Positions 25,177 through 35,020 of a DNA stretch of 64,000 nucleotides are shown in pieces (position 1 is the stretch's first letter; each line of letters opens with the position of its first letter). The notes under the pieces are model-generated. The model saw nothing but the letters and a program-made list of their open reading frames with translations. It had not been told where the DNA came from and did not search any database. The DNA is taken from positions 1,192,001 to 1,256,000 of the forward strand of contig NZ_CP054840.1 in the NCBI RefSeq assembly GCF_013363755.1. The letters run 5' to 3'. The stretch is from Comamonas antarctica. Its GTDB lineage: Bacteria; Pseudomonadota; Gammaproteobacteria; Burkholderiales; Burkholderiaceae_C. Made by a program: the position numbers and the translations under genes.

Positions 25177-25878
25177 TCACAGGAAATCCACCTGGCCGGT
25201 GTCGAGGTCGTAGTACGCCGCCACCACGCGCAGCTCGCCCGCGGCCACGGCTTGCGCCATCGCTGCGCTGCGCGTGGCGATCGCGTGCGCCGTGCGGCGC
25301 GCATTCTCGCGCACCGCGTTGTCGACGAAATCGCCTGGCTGATCGATCACCGCACGCGCCGCGGGCACGATCGCATCGACCAAAGGGCCGATGAACCCGG
25401 GAAAGCGCGCGTTGTCCTGCACCACGGCGCAGGCCGCCGCGACCGCGCCGCAGCGCTCGTGCCCCAGCACCACGATCAGCGGCACGCCCAGTACCGAGCA
25501 GCCGTACTCAAGCGAGCCGAGCGTGGCCGCATCGGGCAGATGGCCCGCATTGCGCACGACGAACAGCTGGCCCAGGCCCAGGCCGCCAAACAGCAGCTCG
25601 GGCGGCACGCGGCTGTCGGCGCAGGCGACGATCGACGCCCAGGGGGCCTGGTGCATGGCCAGCCGCGCGCGTTGCTCGCCCAGTTGCGCTGCGCACAGCG
25701 CGGGCGCAGCCACGAACGCCGCGTTGCCGGCTTGCAGCCGCGCCAGCGCGGCATCCGGGCCGGCGCCGGCCTGCGCCGCCGGCTCTGCGGCCGGCGTGCG
25801 CGCGCTGAACAGGCCTACTGCGGCCAGCGCCAGAAAAGCGCGCCGGCCTTGGCCGGACGCAGTGCAGACTTCACACAT
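25177..25878 (-). CDS. Beta-class carbonic anhydrase with predicted Tat signal
   Basis: A 233-residue beta-carbonic anhydrase, converting CO2 and bicarbonate with a zinc ion. Zinc ligands are Cys and Asp in CADSRVPPE near 89, and His and Cys in GHERCGA near 143-149. The N-terminus GRRAFLALAAVGLF at 11-24 followed by ARTPAAEPAA has the twin-arginine RRxFL pattern and a hydrophobic core, so export to the periplasm by Tat is predicted; MCEVC at the very start is odd. AGGAGGT directly before ATG 25878 fixes the start. It is divergent from the nitroreductase gene, with 97 bases between. Confidence 0.93.
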   Translation of the reverse strand: MCEVCTASGQGRRAFLALAAVGLFSARTPAAEPAAQAGAGPDAALARLQAGNAAFVAAPALCAAQLGEQRARLAMHQAPWASIVACADSRVPPELLFGGLGLGQLFVVRNAGHLPDAATLGSLEYGCSVLGVPLIVVLGHERCGAVAAACAVVQDNARFPGFIGPLVDAIVPAARAVIDQPGDFVDNAVRENARRTAHAIATRSAAMAQAVAAGELRVVAAYYDLDTGQVDFL

Positions 25879-25975
25879 GGGGTACCTCCTGGAGAAGGTC
25901 AGTGGCAGCCAACGTCCATTGTGTTCCGCGGTGGCGGCTAGACTCATCCGGTTGTTGCTCCAAGGATCCAATGCC

Positions 25976-26635
25976 ATGAATGTGAAAGAGGCCCTGCATG
26001 CGCGCCGCTCGGTACGCGCTTTCCTGCCCCGCGTGCCCGAGGCCGCGGTGGTGCGCTCCATGCTGCACTCGGCCGCGCGTGCGGCATCGGGCGGCAACCT
26101 GCAGCCCTGGCGCGTGACGGCGCTGACCGGCACGCCGCTGGCGCACCTGCTGGCGGCCGTGGCCGAAGCCGAGCCGCAGGACGGGCCGACCGGCACCTCC
26201 TATCCCCCCAGTCTCTGGGAGCCCTACCGCAGCCGGCGCTTCGAGAACGGCGAGGACCTGTACCGCACGCTGGGCATCGCACGCGAGGACAAGCCCGCGC
26301 GGCTGGCGCAGCTGGGCCGCAATGGCGAATTCTTCGGCGCGCCCGTGGGCATCTTCGTGAGCGTCGACACGCGCATGGGACTGGCCCAGTGGACCGACCT
26401 GGGCATCTATCTGCAGTCGCTGATGCTGCTGGCCGTGGAGCAGGGCCTGGCCACCTGCGCCCAGGGATACTGGCGCCGCTTTGGCGACACCGTGGCCACG
26501 CAACTCGCGCTGCCTGAAGGCTATGCGGTGGCGTTTGGCGTGGCGCTGGGCTGGGAGGACACCAGCGCGCCCATCAACCAGCTGCGCGCCACGCGTGCCG
26601 ACCCCGGCGAATGGCTGGATCTGCAGGGTTTCTGA
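25976..26635 (+). CDS. Nitroreductase family flavoprotein
   Basis: A 219-residue FMN-binding oxidoreductase. FMN contacts are seen in RRSVRAFLP near 10-18 and ASGGNLQPWRV near 38-48, and the C-terminal part has the typical ALGWEDTSAPINQLR near 196-210. Family members reduce nitroaromatics, quinones or enals with NAD(P)H; the natural substrate is unknown. ATG 25976 is chosen over the out-of-frame ATG at 25971. It is divergent from the exported carbonic anhydrase and is followed by the TPP riboswitch of thiC. Confidence 0.92.
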   Translation: MNVKEALHARRSVRAFLPRVPEAAVVRSMLHSAARAASGGNLQPWRVTALTGTPLAHLLAAVAEAEPQDGPTGTSYPPSLWEPYRSRRFENGEDLYRTLGIAREDKPARLAQLGRNGEFFGAPVGIFVSVDTRMGLAQWTDLGIYLQSLMLLAVEQGLATCAQGYWRRFGDTVATQLALPEGYAVAFGVALGWEDTSAPINQLRATRADPGEWLDLQGF

Positions 26636-26713
26636 GAGCGCGGCCTGCATCTCGCGAGCGCGTGGCACGACCAATGACCTTGCGCTCGCAAGTGGTCGCT
26701 ATACTTGGCCCCA

Positions 26714-26817
26714 GCTCCGGGGTGTGCTTATGCGCTGAGATGCCAGACGGTCTGTGTGAACAGGCCGGCTGGCGAACCCGACGAACTTGATCCGGTTCAT
26801 ACCGGCGGAAGAAGAGC
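26714..26817 (+). promoter_or_regulatory. TPP riboswitch (THI element)
   Basis: The conserved THI-box elements are present in order: CTCCGGGGTGTGC (26715-26727), the invariant CTGAGA (26735-26740), a variable arm to 26773, CGAACCCGACGAACTTGATC (26773-26792) and the closing CGGTTCATACCGGCGGAAGA (26793-26812). It lies about 240 bases before thiC, the standard place. Binding of thiamine pyrophosphate is expected to lower thiC expression. The stretch 26818-27058 is the expression platform: it contains a GC-rich hairpin near 26856-26873 but no T-rich terminator, so translational or Rho-linked control is more likely. Confidence 0.95.
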
Positions 26818-26827
26818 GAGACCCTGA

Positions 26828-28957
<2,130 letters not shown>

Positions 28958-29018
28958 TGCCTATGCGCGCCTTGCGCGAGCCCAGCGCGAACAATCGAGT
29001 TGGCAGCTGCCCGCGAAA

Positions 29019-29047
29019 CCGTTTGTCCTGAGCCTGCCAAAGGATGG
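29019..29047. repeat. Single copy of the CCGTTCGT-type hairpin repeat
   Basis: CCGTTTGTCCTGAGCCTGCC followed by AAAGGATGG resembles the units of the array at 38871-39042 and one half of the element at 61386-61470. It lies between the convergent thiC and chemoreceptor genes. Confidence 0.55.
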
Positions 29048-29095
29048 AGGGCCTGAGCGCAAGATGCGAGGCCAGGCCTATCGCCGGCGCGTGTC

Positions 29096-30733
29096 TCAAC
29101 CCGGCAGCGCAAACCGGGTCGCAATCCTCGACAAGGCTGCCGCCTGGTCCTGCAGGCTCAGCGCGGCCGCGGCCGACTCCTGCACCAGCGCGGCATTGTG
29201 CTGCGCATGGTCGCTGAGCGCATGCACGGCCGCATGCAGCGCGCTGATGTCTTGTTGCTGGCCGTGCGCCTGGCGGGTGATGTCGGCCATGCTCAGCGTG
29301 GCCTGCGCGATGGCCTGCAGCATCTGCGCGGTGCGGGCGCGCGCTTCGGTCGCCAGGCGGCTGCTTTTCTCGACCTGCGCGCCCGAAGCCTGCACCAGTT
29401 GCTTGATCTCCTTGGCCGCGTCGGCGCTGCGGTTGGCCAGCGCGCGCACCTCGGCCGCGACCACGCTGAAGCCGCGGCCGTGCTCGCCCGCACGCGCGGC
29501 CTCGACCGCGGCGTTCAATGCCAGCAGGTTGGTCTGGAAGGCCAGCGTGTCGATCACGCCGGTGATGTCGGCAATGCGCTGCGCGCTGCCCGCCATGTGG
29601 TGGATGGTGCCGGCCAGCGCCTCGATCGATTCGCCGCTGGCCTGCGCGCTTTGGCTGGCTTGCTGCGCCACCTGCTGGCCGCGGTCGGCGGCGCTGGCGG
29701 CCAGCGTCGTGGTTTCGGACAGCATGGCCAGATGCTCGCTCGCGGCTTGCAACTGCAGCGCGCCATGCTCGGTGCGCTGCGACAGGTCGTGGTTGCCGCG
29801 CGCGATCTCCTGCGATGCCTCGGCCACATGGCGCGTCGCGCCCTGCAGCTGGCCGACGAGCTCGCGCAGGCTGGCCTGCATGCGCGCCATCGCGCCCAGC
29901 ATCTGCCCGGCTTCGTCCTGGCCGCGGCTGTGCAGGTCGGTGCGCAGATCGAGCGCGGCCACGCGCTGCGCGGCGCCATGCGCCAGTGCCAGCGGCTGCA
30001 CGATCCAGCGGCGCAGCGCCCAGCCGAGCCACAGGCCCAGCAGCACCGAAGCCGCGCACAGCGCCAGCAGGAAGCCGCGCGCCGTGGCCGCGCTTTGCGC
30101 GGCCTGGCCCGCGGCTTCGTCCATGGCCTGGCGCTGGTGGCTCGACAGCGCCTGCAGCTGCTGCGTGAACGCCTGCGCCGCGGGCAGGAACTGCTGGTCC
30201 ACGGTCTCGCGGATGCGCTGCGTGAGGCCGCTGTCGCGCGCCGCCACCAGCGCCGCGCTGGCGGCAAGAAACGCCGCATGGCGTTCGTCGAGCGCCTGCC
30301 ACAGCGCTTGCTCGTTCGCGCCATGACCCGCGCCGTCCACCGCCTGGCGCAGTCTGGCGTAGGCCGCTTCGTCGGTTGCCACCTCCGCACCCAGCACGTC
30401 GCCGACCTCGGGTTCGGAACTCAAGGCCATGGCCTTGAGGCGCTCGATGTTGCGCGACTGCAGCCAGAACGCATCGGCCACCTGGCGCTCCGCCGCGCTG
30501 CGTTCGGCGATCACGCGCTGGAGCGCATCCTGGCTGCGGTCGAGCGCCCAGAGTCCCACGCCGGCCGAGCCCCAGCCCAGCGCCAGCGCCAGCGCGAAGA
30601 TCAGCTGCAGGCGCGCGCCCAGCGAGCGGCGCCATGCCACGGGGGTGGACGCCGCGGGGGCATTGCGGGAGGGGACGGAGGCGGCCGGGGACGGGAAGAT
30701 CCGCGGCAGGTGAAGGGCAATGGAAGAAGACAT
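29096..30733 (-). CDS. Methyl-accepting chemotaxis protein
   Basis: A 545-residue transmembrane chemoreceptor. A first membrane helix at about 38-58, a periplasmic four-helix type sensor of about 150 residues, a second helix at about 208-230, a HAMP domain ([17 protein letters not shown]) and a long coiled-coil signalling domain follow. The hairpin tip that contacts CheA/CheW is conserved ([20 protein letters not shown] is the hallmark, near 410-429). ATG 30733 is preferred; a GTG at 30769 would add 12 residues. The ligand is unknown. No other chemotaxis gene is nearby, so this is an orphan receptor. Confidence 0.95.
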   Translation of the reverse strand: MSSSIALHLPRIFPSPAASVPSRNAPAASTPVAWRRSLGARLQLIFALALALGWGSAGVGLWALDRSQDALQRVIAERSAAERQVADAFWLQSRNIERLKAMALSSEPEVGDVLGAEVATDEAAYARLRQAVDGAGHGANEQALWQALDERHAAFLAASAALVAARDSGLTQRIRETVDQQFLPAAQAFTQQLQALSSHQRQAMDEAAGQAAQSAATARGFLLALCAASVLLGLWLGWALRRWIVQPLALAHGAAQRVAALDLRTDLHSRGQDEAGQMLGAMARMQASLRELVGQLQGATRHVAEASQEIARGNHDLSQRTEHGALQLQAASEHLAMLSETTTLAASAADRGQQVAQQASQSAQASGESIEALAGTIHHMAGSAQRIADITGVIDTLAFQTNLLALNAAVEAARAGEHGRGFSVVAAEVRALANRSADAAKEIKQLVQASGAQVEKSSRLATEARARTAQMLQAIAQATLSMADITRQAHGQQQDISALHAAVHALSDHAQHNAALVQESAAAALSLQDQAAALSRIATRFALPG

Positions 30734-30878
30734 GGACACGCGCGTGAGGAAGGAGCCTGCCCGGCGCACGGCGCGCGGGCGATGCGTCGCATGCTAGTCA
30801 CCGACTGTGTAATGACTGTGACATGGAGGCGGGCTGCATCACCTGGCGCGGGCGTGCGCTCGCCGCCGCGGCCGCAAA

Positions 30879-30910
30879 GCACAACGGCCAGGTGAACCTG
30901 GCCGTTGTGC
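30879..30910 (-). terminator. Perfect 14-bp hairpin after mog
   Basis: GCACAACGGCCAGG (30879-30892) pairs fully with CCTGGCCGTTGTGC (30897-30910) around TGAA. It lies 27 bases after the mog stop on the reverse strand and is followed there by a short TTT, so it probably terminates darP-mog. Confidence 0.7.
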
Positions 30911-30936
30911 TCGGGAAAGGCGCAGCTCGTGCAGGC

Positions 30937-31524
30937 TCAGCCGGCCGCCGGGCGCTGCGCGTTCTTCGGCCGGAACGCGGCGCAGACTTCGCTGCGCGTC
31001 TCGAGGTACGGACCGCCCAGCAGGTCGATGCAGTAGGGCACGGCCGCGAAGATGCCGGGCACCAGGCTCTGGCCGTCGGCATCCCTGAGGCCTTCGAGCG
31101 TCTGCGCAATGGCCTTGGGCTGGCCCGGCAGATTGATGATCAGGCTCTGGCCGCGGATCACCGCGACCTGGCGCGACAGGATGGCCGTGGGCACGAAGCG
31201 CAGGCTGATCTGGCGCATCTGCTCGCCGAAGCCCGGCATTTCCTTGTCGGCAATGGCCAGCGTGGCTTCGGGTGTGACATCGCGCAGCGCCGGGCCGGTG
31301 CCGCCCGTGGTCAGCACCAGGCTGCAGCCCGCGTCGACCAGCTCGACCAGCGTCGCGCTGATCAGATCCTGCTCGTCGGGAATCAGCCGCGCGTCGAACG
31401 TGACCGGGTTGTGCAGCGCACGGCCCAGCCAGTCCTGCAACGCTGGCAGGCCCTGGTCGACGTAGGCGCCGCTGCTGGCGCGGTCGCTGATCGACACGAT
31501 GCCGATGCGCACCGCGTCATGCAT
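30937..31524 (-). CDS. mog: Molybdopterin adenylyltransferase (MogA/MoaB family)
   Basis: A 195-residue enzyme of molybdenum cofactor synthesis that adenylates molybdopterin before metal insertion. The family signature VLTTGGTGPALRDVTPEA near 69-86 includes the substrate-binding glycine loop, and the N-terminus (VRIGIVSISDRASSGAYVDQ) is that of MogA. Its start overlaps the end of darP by 8 bases, so both are cotranscribed and probably coupled. A strong hairpin follows. No further moa/moe gene is in the window. Confidence 0.95.
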   Translation of the reverse strand: MHDAVRIGIVSISDRASSGAYVDQGLPALQDWLGRALHNPVTFDARLIPDEQDLISATLVELVDAGCSLVLTTGGTGPALRDVTPEATLAIADKEMPGFGEQMRQISLRFVPTAILSRQVAVIRGQSLIINLPGQPKAIAQTLEGLRDADGQSLVPGIFAAVPYCIDLLGGPYLETRSEVCAAFRPKNAQRPAAG

Positions 31525-32203
31525 CTTCTTCGTCCTCGTCCTCGTCGGCGGCGTCGGCGCCGGGCTGGGCGCTGTTGCCCGAGATCTGCGCGCGCAGCAG
31601 CGCGAAAAGTTCGCGGTAGGCGCGGCTGGCCTTGCGCGGCGCGGGCATTTCGCCCTCGGGCACGGCCGGGGCAGCGGCGGCTGCGGCCTGGCTGTCCTTG
31701 CGCGCCTGGCGGATCAGTGCGCGGATCTGCTGCGAGTCGGTGTCGGGGAAGCTGTCGAGCCATTCGGCCAGTGCGCCGTCCTCGGCCAGCAGGCGCTCGC
31801 GCCATTGCTCGGCCTGCAATACGCTGAGTTTTTCCGTGGGCGAGCCATTGCGCTGCTCGTCCATGGCGGCATGAATGGCCGCGACCTGCGATTCCTCGAG
31901 CTTGCGCATGATCTTGCCGATGTACTGCATCTGGCGGCGCTTGCCTTCGAAGTTGGTGATGCGGCGCGCTTCGGCCAGCGCATCGAGCAGCTTGTCGGAC
32001 AGTTGCAGGCGCGCCAGCAGGTCGCTGCGCAGGCCGAGCAGGTCTTCGCCGAGCTTTTGCAGCGCATCGCTTTCGCGCTTCATATCGGTACGGCTGGAGT
32101 CCCAGGTACCTTTGAGTTCGGCCTTGAGTTCGAGGTCGAGTTCGCTGCCTTCGGCAACGAAGTGGCCTTTCACGAAGTAGCCTTTTTTGGGTTTGCGTGA
32201 CAT
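31517..32203 (-). CDS. darP: Ribosome-associated protein DarP (YjgA, DUF615)
   Basis: A 228-residue DUF615 protein. In E. coli YjgA/DarP binds late 50S ribosomal precursors and promotes peptidyl-transferase-centre maturation. The helical core SDALQKLGEDLLGLRSD near 45-61, ITNFEGKRRQMQYIGKIMR near 81-99 and the RALIRQARKD segment near 161-170 are typical. The C-terminus ends in an Asp/Glu tail (DEDEDEEDA) after an Ala/Pro-rich linker. ATG 32203 marks the natural N-terminus MSRKPKKGYF; the frame further upstream is antisense to pmbA. It is divergent from pmbA. Confidence 0.94.
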   Translation of the reverse strand: MSRKPKKGYFVKGHFVAEGSELDLELKAELKGTWDSSRTDMKRESDALQKLGEDLLGLRSDLLARLQLSDKLLDALAEARRITNFEGKRRQMQYIGKIMRKLEESQVAAIHAAMDEQRNGSPTEKLSVLQAEQWRERLLAEDGALAEWLDSFPDTDSQQIRALIRQARKDSQAAAAAAPAVPEGEMPAPRKASRAYRELFALLRAQISGNSAQPGADAADEDEDEEDA

Positions 32204-32266
32204 GGTAGGGGGCAATAGGGAGGCAACGCAGAGCGCGTCGCAGTGGCAAGTATCATAGCTGTCGCT

Positions 32267-33676
32267 ATGAAAAAACCCCGCCCCCGCTCCGTAAGCACCG
32301 CCGCCGCGCAGGCCGATTCCGGCTTCAGCTACAGCCGTCCCTTCTTTGAAGACCTCGTGGACCGTGCCCTGGCGCATGCCAGGAAGCTTGGCGCCACCGA
32401 TGCCGGCGCCGAAGCCTCCGAAGGCTGCGGCCTGTCGGTGAGCGTGCGCAAGGGCGCGCTGGAGACCGTGGAGCGCAACCGCGACAAGTCGCTGGGCGTG
32501 ACCGTCTACCTGGGCAACCGGCGCGGCAATGCCAGCACCTCCGACTTCTCCGAAGCGGCCGTGGCGCAGACCGTGCAGGCCGCGTATGACATCGCGCGCT
32601 TCACGGCCGAGGATCCGACCGGCGGCCTGCCCGATCCCGCCGACATCGCCGAACCCGGCACCCATCGCGATCTGGACCTGTTCCATCCCTGGGACATCAC
32701 CAGCGAGGACGCGGCGGCCCTGGCCATGGAATGCGAAGCCGCGGCGCTCAAGACGCACAAGCGCATCACCAACAGCGAAGGCGCGGGCGTCTCCGTGCAG
32801 CAAAGCCATTTCTTCAGCGCCCATTCGAATGGTTTTCGCGGCGGCTATGCCAGCTCGCGCCACAGCCTGTCGGTCGCGCCCATCGCCTCGCTGCCGGGCC
32901 GCAATGCCGAGATGCAGCGCGACGCCTGGTACAGCTCGATGCGCGCCGCCTCCGAGCTGGCCTCGCCTGCCGAGGTCGGCCGCTACGCCGCGCAGCGCGC
33001 GCTGAGCCGCCTGGGCAGCCGCAAGATCCCAACCACCGAATGCCCGGTGCTGTTCGAGTCGACGCTGGCCGCGGGCCTGCTCGGCAGCTTCGTGCATGCG
33101 GTCAGCGGCGGCGCGCTCTACCGCAAGACCAGCTTCCTGGTGGACTCGCTGGGCAAGCCGGTATTCCCCAAGCACATCGACGTGCTGGAAGACCCGTTCA
33201 TCCTGCGCGGCAAGGGCAGCTCGCCGTTCGACGAGGAAGGCGTGCGCGTGCAGCCGCGCAAGGTCATCGACGCGGGCCGCGTGCAGGGCTACTTCCTGTC
33301 GAGCTACTCGGCGCGCAAGCTGGGCATGAAGACCACCGGCAATTCGGGCGGCTCGCACAACCTGGTCATGAGCTCGCGCCTCACGCGCGCCGGCGACGAC
33401 CTCGATGCGATGCTCAAGAAGCTCGGCACCGGCCTGTTCGTGATCGAACTCATGGGCCAGGGCGTCAATTACGTGACCGGCGACTATTCGCGCGGCGCGA
33501 GCGGCTTCTGGGTGGAGAACGGCGAGATTGCGTTTCCGGTGCACGAGATCACCATCGCCGGCAACCTCAAGACGATGTTCAAGGGCATCGAAGCCATTGG
33601 CGCCGATACCTACAACTACGGTGCCAAGACCGTGGGTTCGGTGCTGATCAACCGCATGAAGGTCGCGGGCAGCTGA
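32267..33676 (+). CDS. pmbA: Metalloprotease PmbA (TldE)
   Basis: A 469-residue member of the TldD/PmbA family. With TldD it forms a heterodimeric zinc protease that degrades unfolded peptides and matures some ribosomal peptides and CcdA; PmbA itself lacks the metal site. Typical are the N-terminal EASEGCGLSVSVRKG near 53-67, the VLFESTLAAGLLG stretch near 259 and the GQGVNYVTGDYSRGASGFWV motif near 396-415. The start is ATG 32267 (MKKPRPRS), 24 bases inside a GTG frame. tldD is not in the window. The unknown island begins right after its stop. Confidence 0.95.
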   Translation: MKKPRPRSVSTAAAQADSGFSYSRPFFEDLVDRALAHARKLGATDAGAEASEGCGLSVSVRKGALETVERNRDKSLGVTVYLGNRRGNASTSDFSEAAVAQTVQAAYDIARFTAEDPTGGLPDPADIAEPGTHRDLDLFHPWDITSEDAAALAMECEAAALKTHKRITNSEGAGVSVQQSHFFSAHSNGFRGGYASSRHSLSVAPIASLPGRNAEMQRDAWYSSMRAASELASPAEVGRYAAQRALSRLGSRKIPTTECPVLFESTLAAGLLGSFVHAVSGGALYRKTSFLVDSLGKPVFPKHIDVLEDPFILRGKGSSPFDEEGVRVQPRKVIDAGRVQGYFLSSYSARKLGMKTTGNSGGSHNLVMSSRLTRAGDDLDAMLKKLGTGLFVIELMGQGVNYVTGDYSRGASGFWVENGEIAFPVHEITIAGNLKTMFKGIEAIGADTYNYGAKTVGSVLINRMKVAGS

Positions 33677-33694
33677 AGCGCAGGCTGGCTCCCC

Positions 33695-34027
33695 TCATTG
33701 GATGTCCAGCGGAACGTAGCTGCCCAGACCTGCGTAGAAGCAGGCGAAGACCACCAGCAGCTGGCCGGTGACAGCCAAAAGCAGGTCAGGCGAACACCGG
33801 CCCATGTCGTGTGGCAGGGGTGGATCGCCGGCATCGCCCGCGGGCTCCGCCGGGTCGGCCCAGGCTTGCCACCCCGCGCCGTCTTCACCCGCGGGGTAGC
33901 CCAGGGTTTCATAGGAAGGCGGGGGCGACGTCTCGAAACCCCAGTCGAAGTCGAGGTCAACAGGATAGGGCGGCGCCCGGTCGGCGTAGCTGAGGACCGG
34001 GCCACTGGCGGTCGAGTTGTTCGGCAT
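33695..34027 (-). CDS. Small tail-anchored protein of unknown family (cassette copy 2, B gene)
   Basis: I do not recognise this 110-residue protein. It begins MPNNSTASG, has a Pro/Tyr/Asp-rich acidic central part with two proline-tyrosine motifs (APPYP near 18-22 and PPPSYETLGYP near 34-44), and ends in one hydrophobic segment at about 81-103 with a short polar tail, so it should sit in the membrane by its C-terminus. No signal peptide. AGGAGAC just before ATG 34027 is a strong ribosome-binding site. It follows the A-type gene by 57 bases and ends next to convergent pmbA. It is lower in GC than its neighbours. Possibly secreted, immunity-like or regulatory; nothing decides this. Confidence 0.6.
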   Translation of the reverse strand: MPNNSTASGPVLSYADRAPPYPVDLDFDWGFETSPPPSYETLGYPAGEDGAGWQAWADPAEPAGDAGDPPLPHDMGRCSPDLLLAVTGQLLVVFACFYAGLGSYVPLDIQ

Positions 34028-34084
34028 CCTGTCTCCTTGGGTAATTGAAAATCGGACGGTGTGGGTGCCCCTGGGCAGCGCTTG

Positions 34085-34531
34085 TCACATGGTGAACGGG
34101 TGGGTGTCCGCTGCCGCGTGGAATGCGAACAGCCCTGGAGCGCCGATGAGGCCGCTGCAGTTGAGCGATGCGATGGACTCCGGCGGCGACACAGTGCGGC
34201 CGGGCGATGCCTGAGCTGCGGCGCTTTCATCGCTGTCGTCCAGGGTGTAGACCAGATCCTGCGGGTCTTCCTGTGCCCCGAGCAGGGCTTTGGGCCTGTC
34301 GAGATGGAAGAAATCAAATACATCGGACCGGTGGTTGCTGCAGCCGCGCTCATGGTCGATGTAGTAGATGACCGGCAGCAGTCCGGGTATCTTGCCAATG
34401 CTCAACGAGGCGATTTTCGCGGGCCCGCCGCGGTGCTCGATATATTCGAGAATGATCTGGAGATTGAACTCGCTGAGTGCATCGACGGCGGGGGCATGGG
34501 GGTTTGCAGGGTTTTTGGCATTTCCAGGCAT
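34085..34531 (-). CDS. Unknown protein, paralogue of the 246-aa island protein (cassette copy 2, A gene)
   Basis: A 148-residue soluble protein with no recognised family. Its first 80 residues align with those of the 246-residue protein encoded at 35021-35761: KNPANPHAPAVD at 6-17 against KNPSNPYADAVD, and GLLPVIYYIDHERG near 50-63 against GLLDVYNYIQHERQ, followed by a conserved aspartate and an aromatic pair (FDFF/QDYF). After that the two differ: this one has an acidic stretch (LDDSDESAAAQ) and a Gly/Ala-rich end. ATG 34531 is chosen because it aligns with the paralogue; longer upstream starts exist. The agreement with the paralogue argues that this strand is coding. Confidence 0.62.
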   Translation of the reverse strand: MPGNAKNPANPHAPAVDALSEFNLQIILEYIEHRGGPAKIASLSIGKIPGLLPVIYYIDHERGCSNHRSDVFDFFHLDRPKALLGAQEDPQDLVYTLDDSDESAAAQASPGRTVSPPESIASLNCSGLIGAPGLFAFHAAADTHPFTM

Positions 34532-34739
34532 GGTGGTTGTCCGAAATGGTGAAGCAACGCTGGCAGCGCAAGGCCATGTGTGCATCGTCGCCATGCGTCG
34601 GTCCACGGGGTTCAAACGGTCTGCGCACACCCGCATCAATCTATCCCCCGGAAAACTGGTAGTCGGTAGGTGCAAGTCCGCTGTTTATCCCAGTAGGAGC
34701 TGCATGCCTGGCCTGCCATTGGCTGGCATGCAATACCGG

Positions 34740-34997
34740 TCAGCCCAGTGCTTCGTGAAGCAGCACGCCAATGCCAATGAGAATGCCGACGCCTGCGGTC
34801 ACCGCGGCTGCGAGGCTGGCGTCCCACACGGCCGGGCTGCCGTCAACGACCCACTGGAATTCGGCGGGAGGCGCCATGTCACAGATGACGATGTCCGGTA
34901 TTCCAGCGGGCGCAGACAACGTCGGATCGTTCAGATCTGGATGATTGCTTGCGTCCTGCAGATCCAGGGCGTGGAACTCGAGGGTATTGCGGGGCAT
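34740..34997 (-). CDS. Small tail-anchored protein of unknown family (cassette copy 1, B gene)
   Basis: An 85-residue protein without a recognised family. It starts MPRNTLEFHALDL, has an acidic central part with AGIPDIVICDMAPPAEFQW near 35-53 and ends in a hydrophobic, glycine-containing segment at about 62-82 (AAAVTAGVGILIGIGVLL), which should anchor it in the membrane. It lies 23 bases behind the A-type gene on the same strand, mirroring the arrangement in the second cassette. The 208 bases between it and the next gene hold an inverted repeat, GCATGCC/GGCATGC (34702-34731), but no classical terminator. Confidence 0.58.
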   Translation of the reverse strand: MPRNTLEFHALDLQDASNHPDLNDPTLSAPAGIPDIVICDMAPPAEFQWVVDGSPAVWDASLAAAVTAGVGILIGIGVLLHEALG

Positions 34998-35020
34998 GGC
35001 TGGTCTCGCGGGCAATGGCT

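Noticed and set aside
34660..34690. GGTGCAAGTCC-like sequence suggesting a group II intron or tRNA part
   Set aside because: Only a short match; no reverse transcriptase, no domain V hairpin and no tRNA cloverleaf around it.
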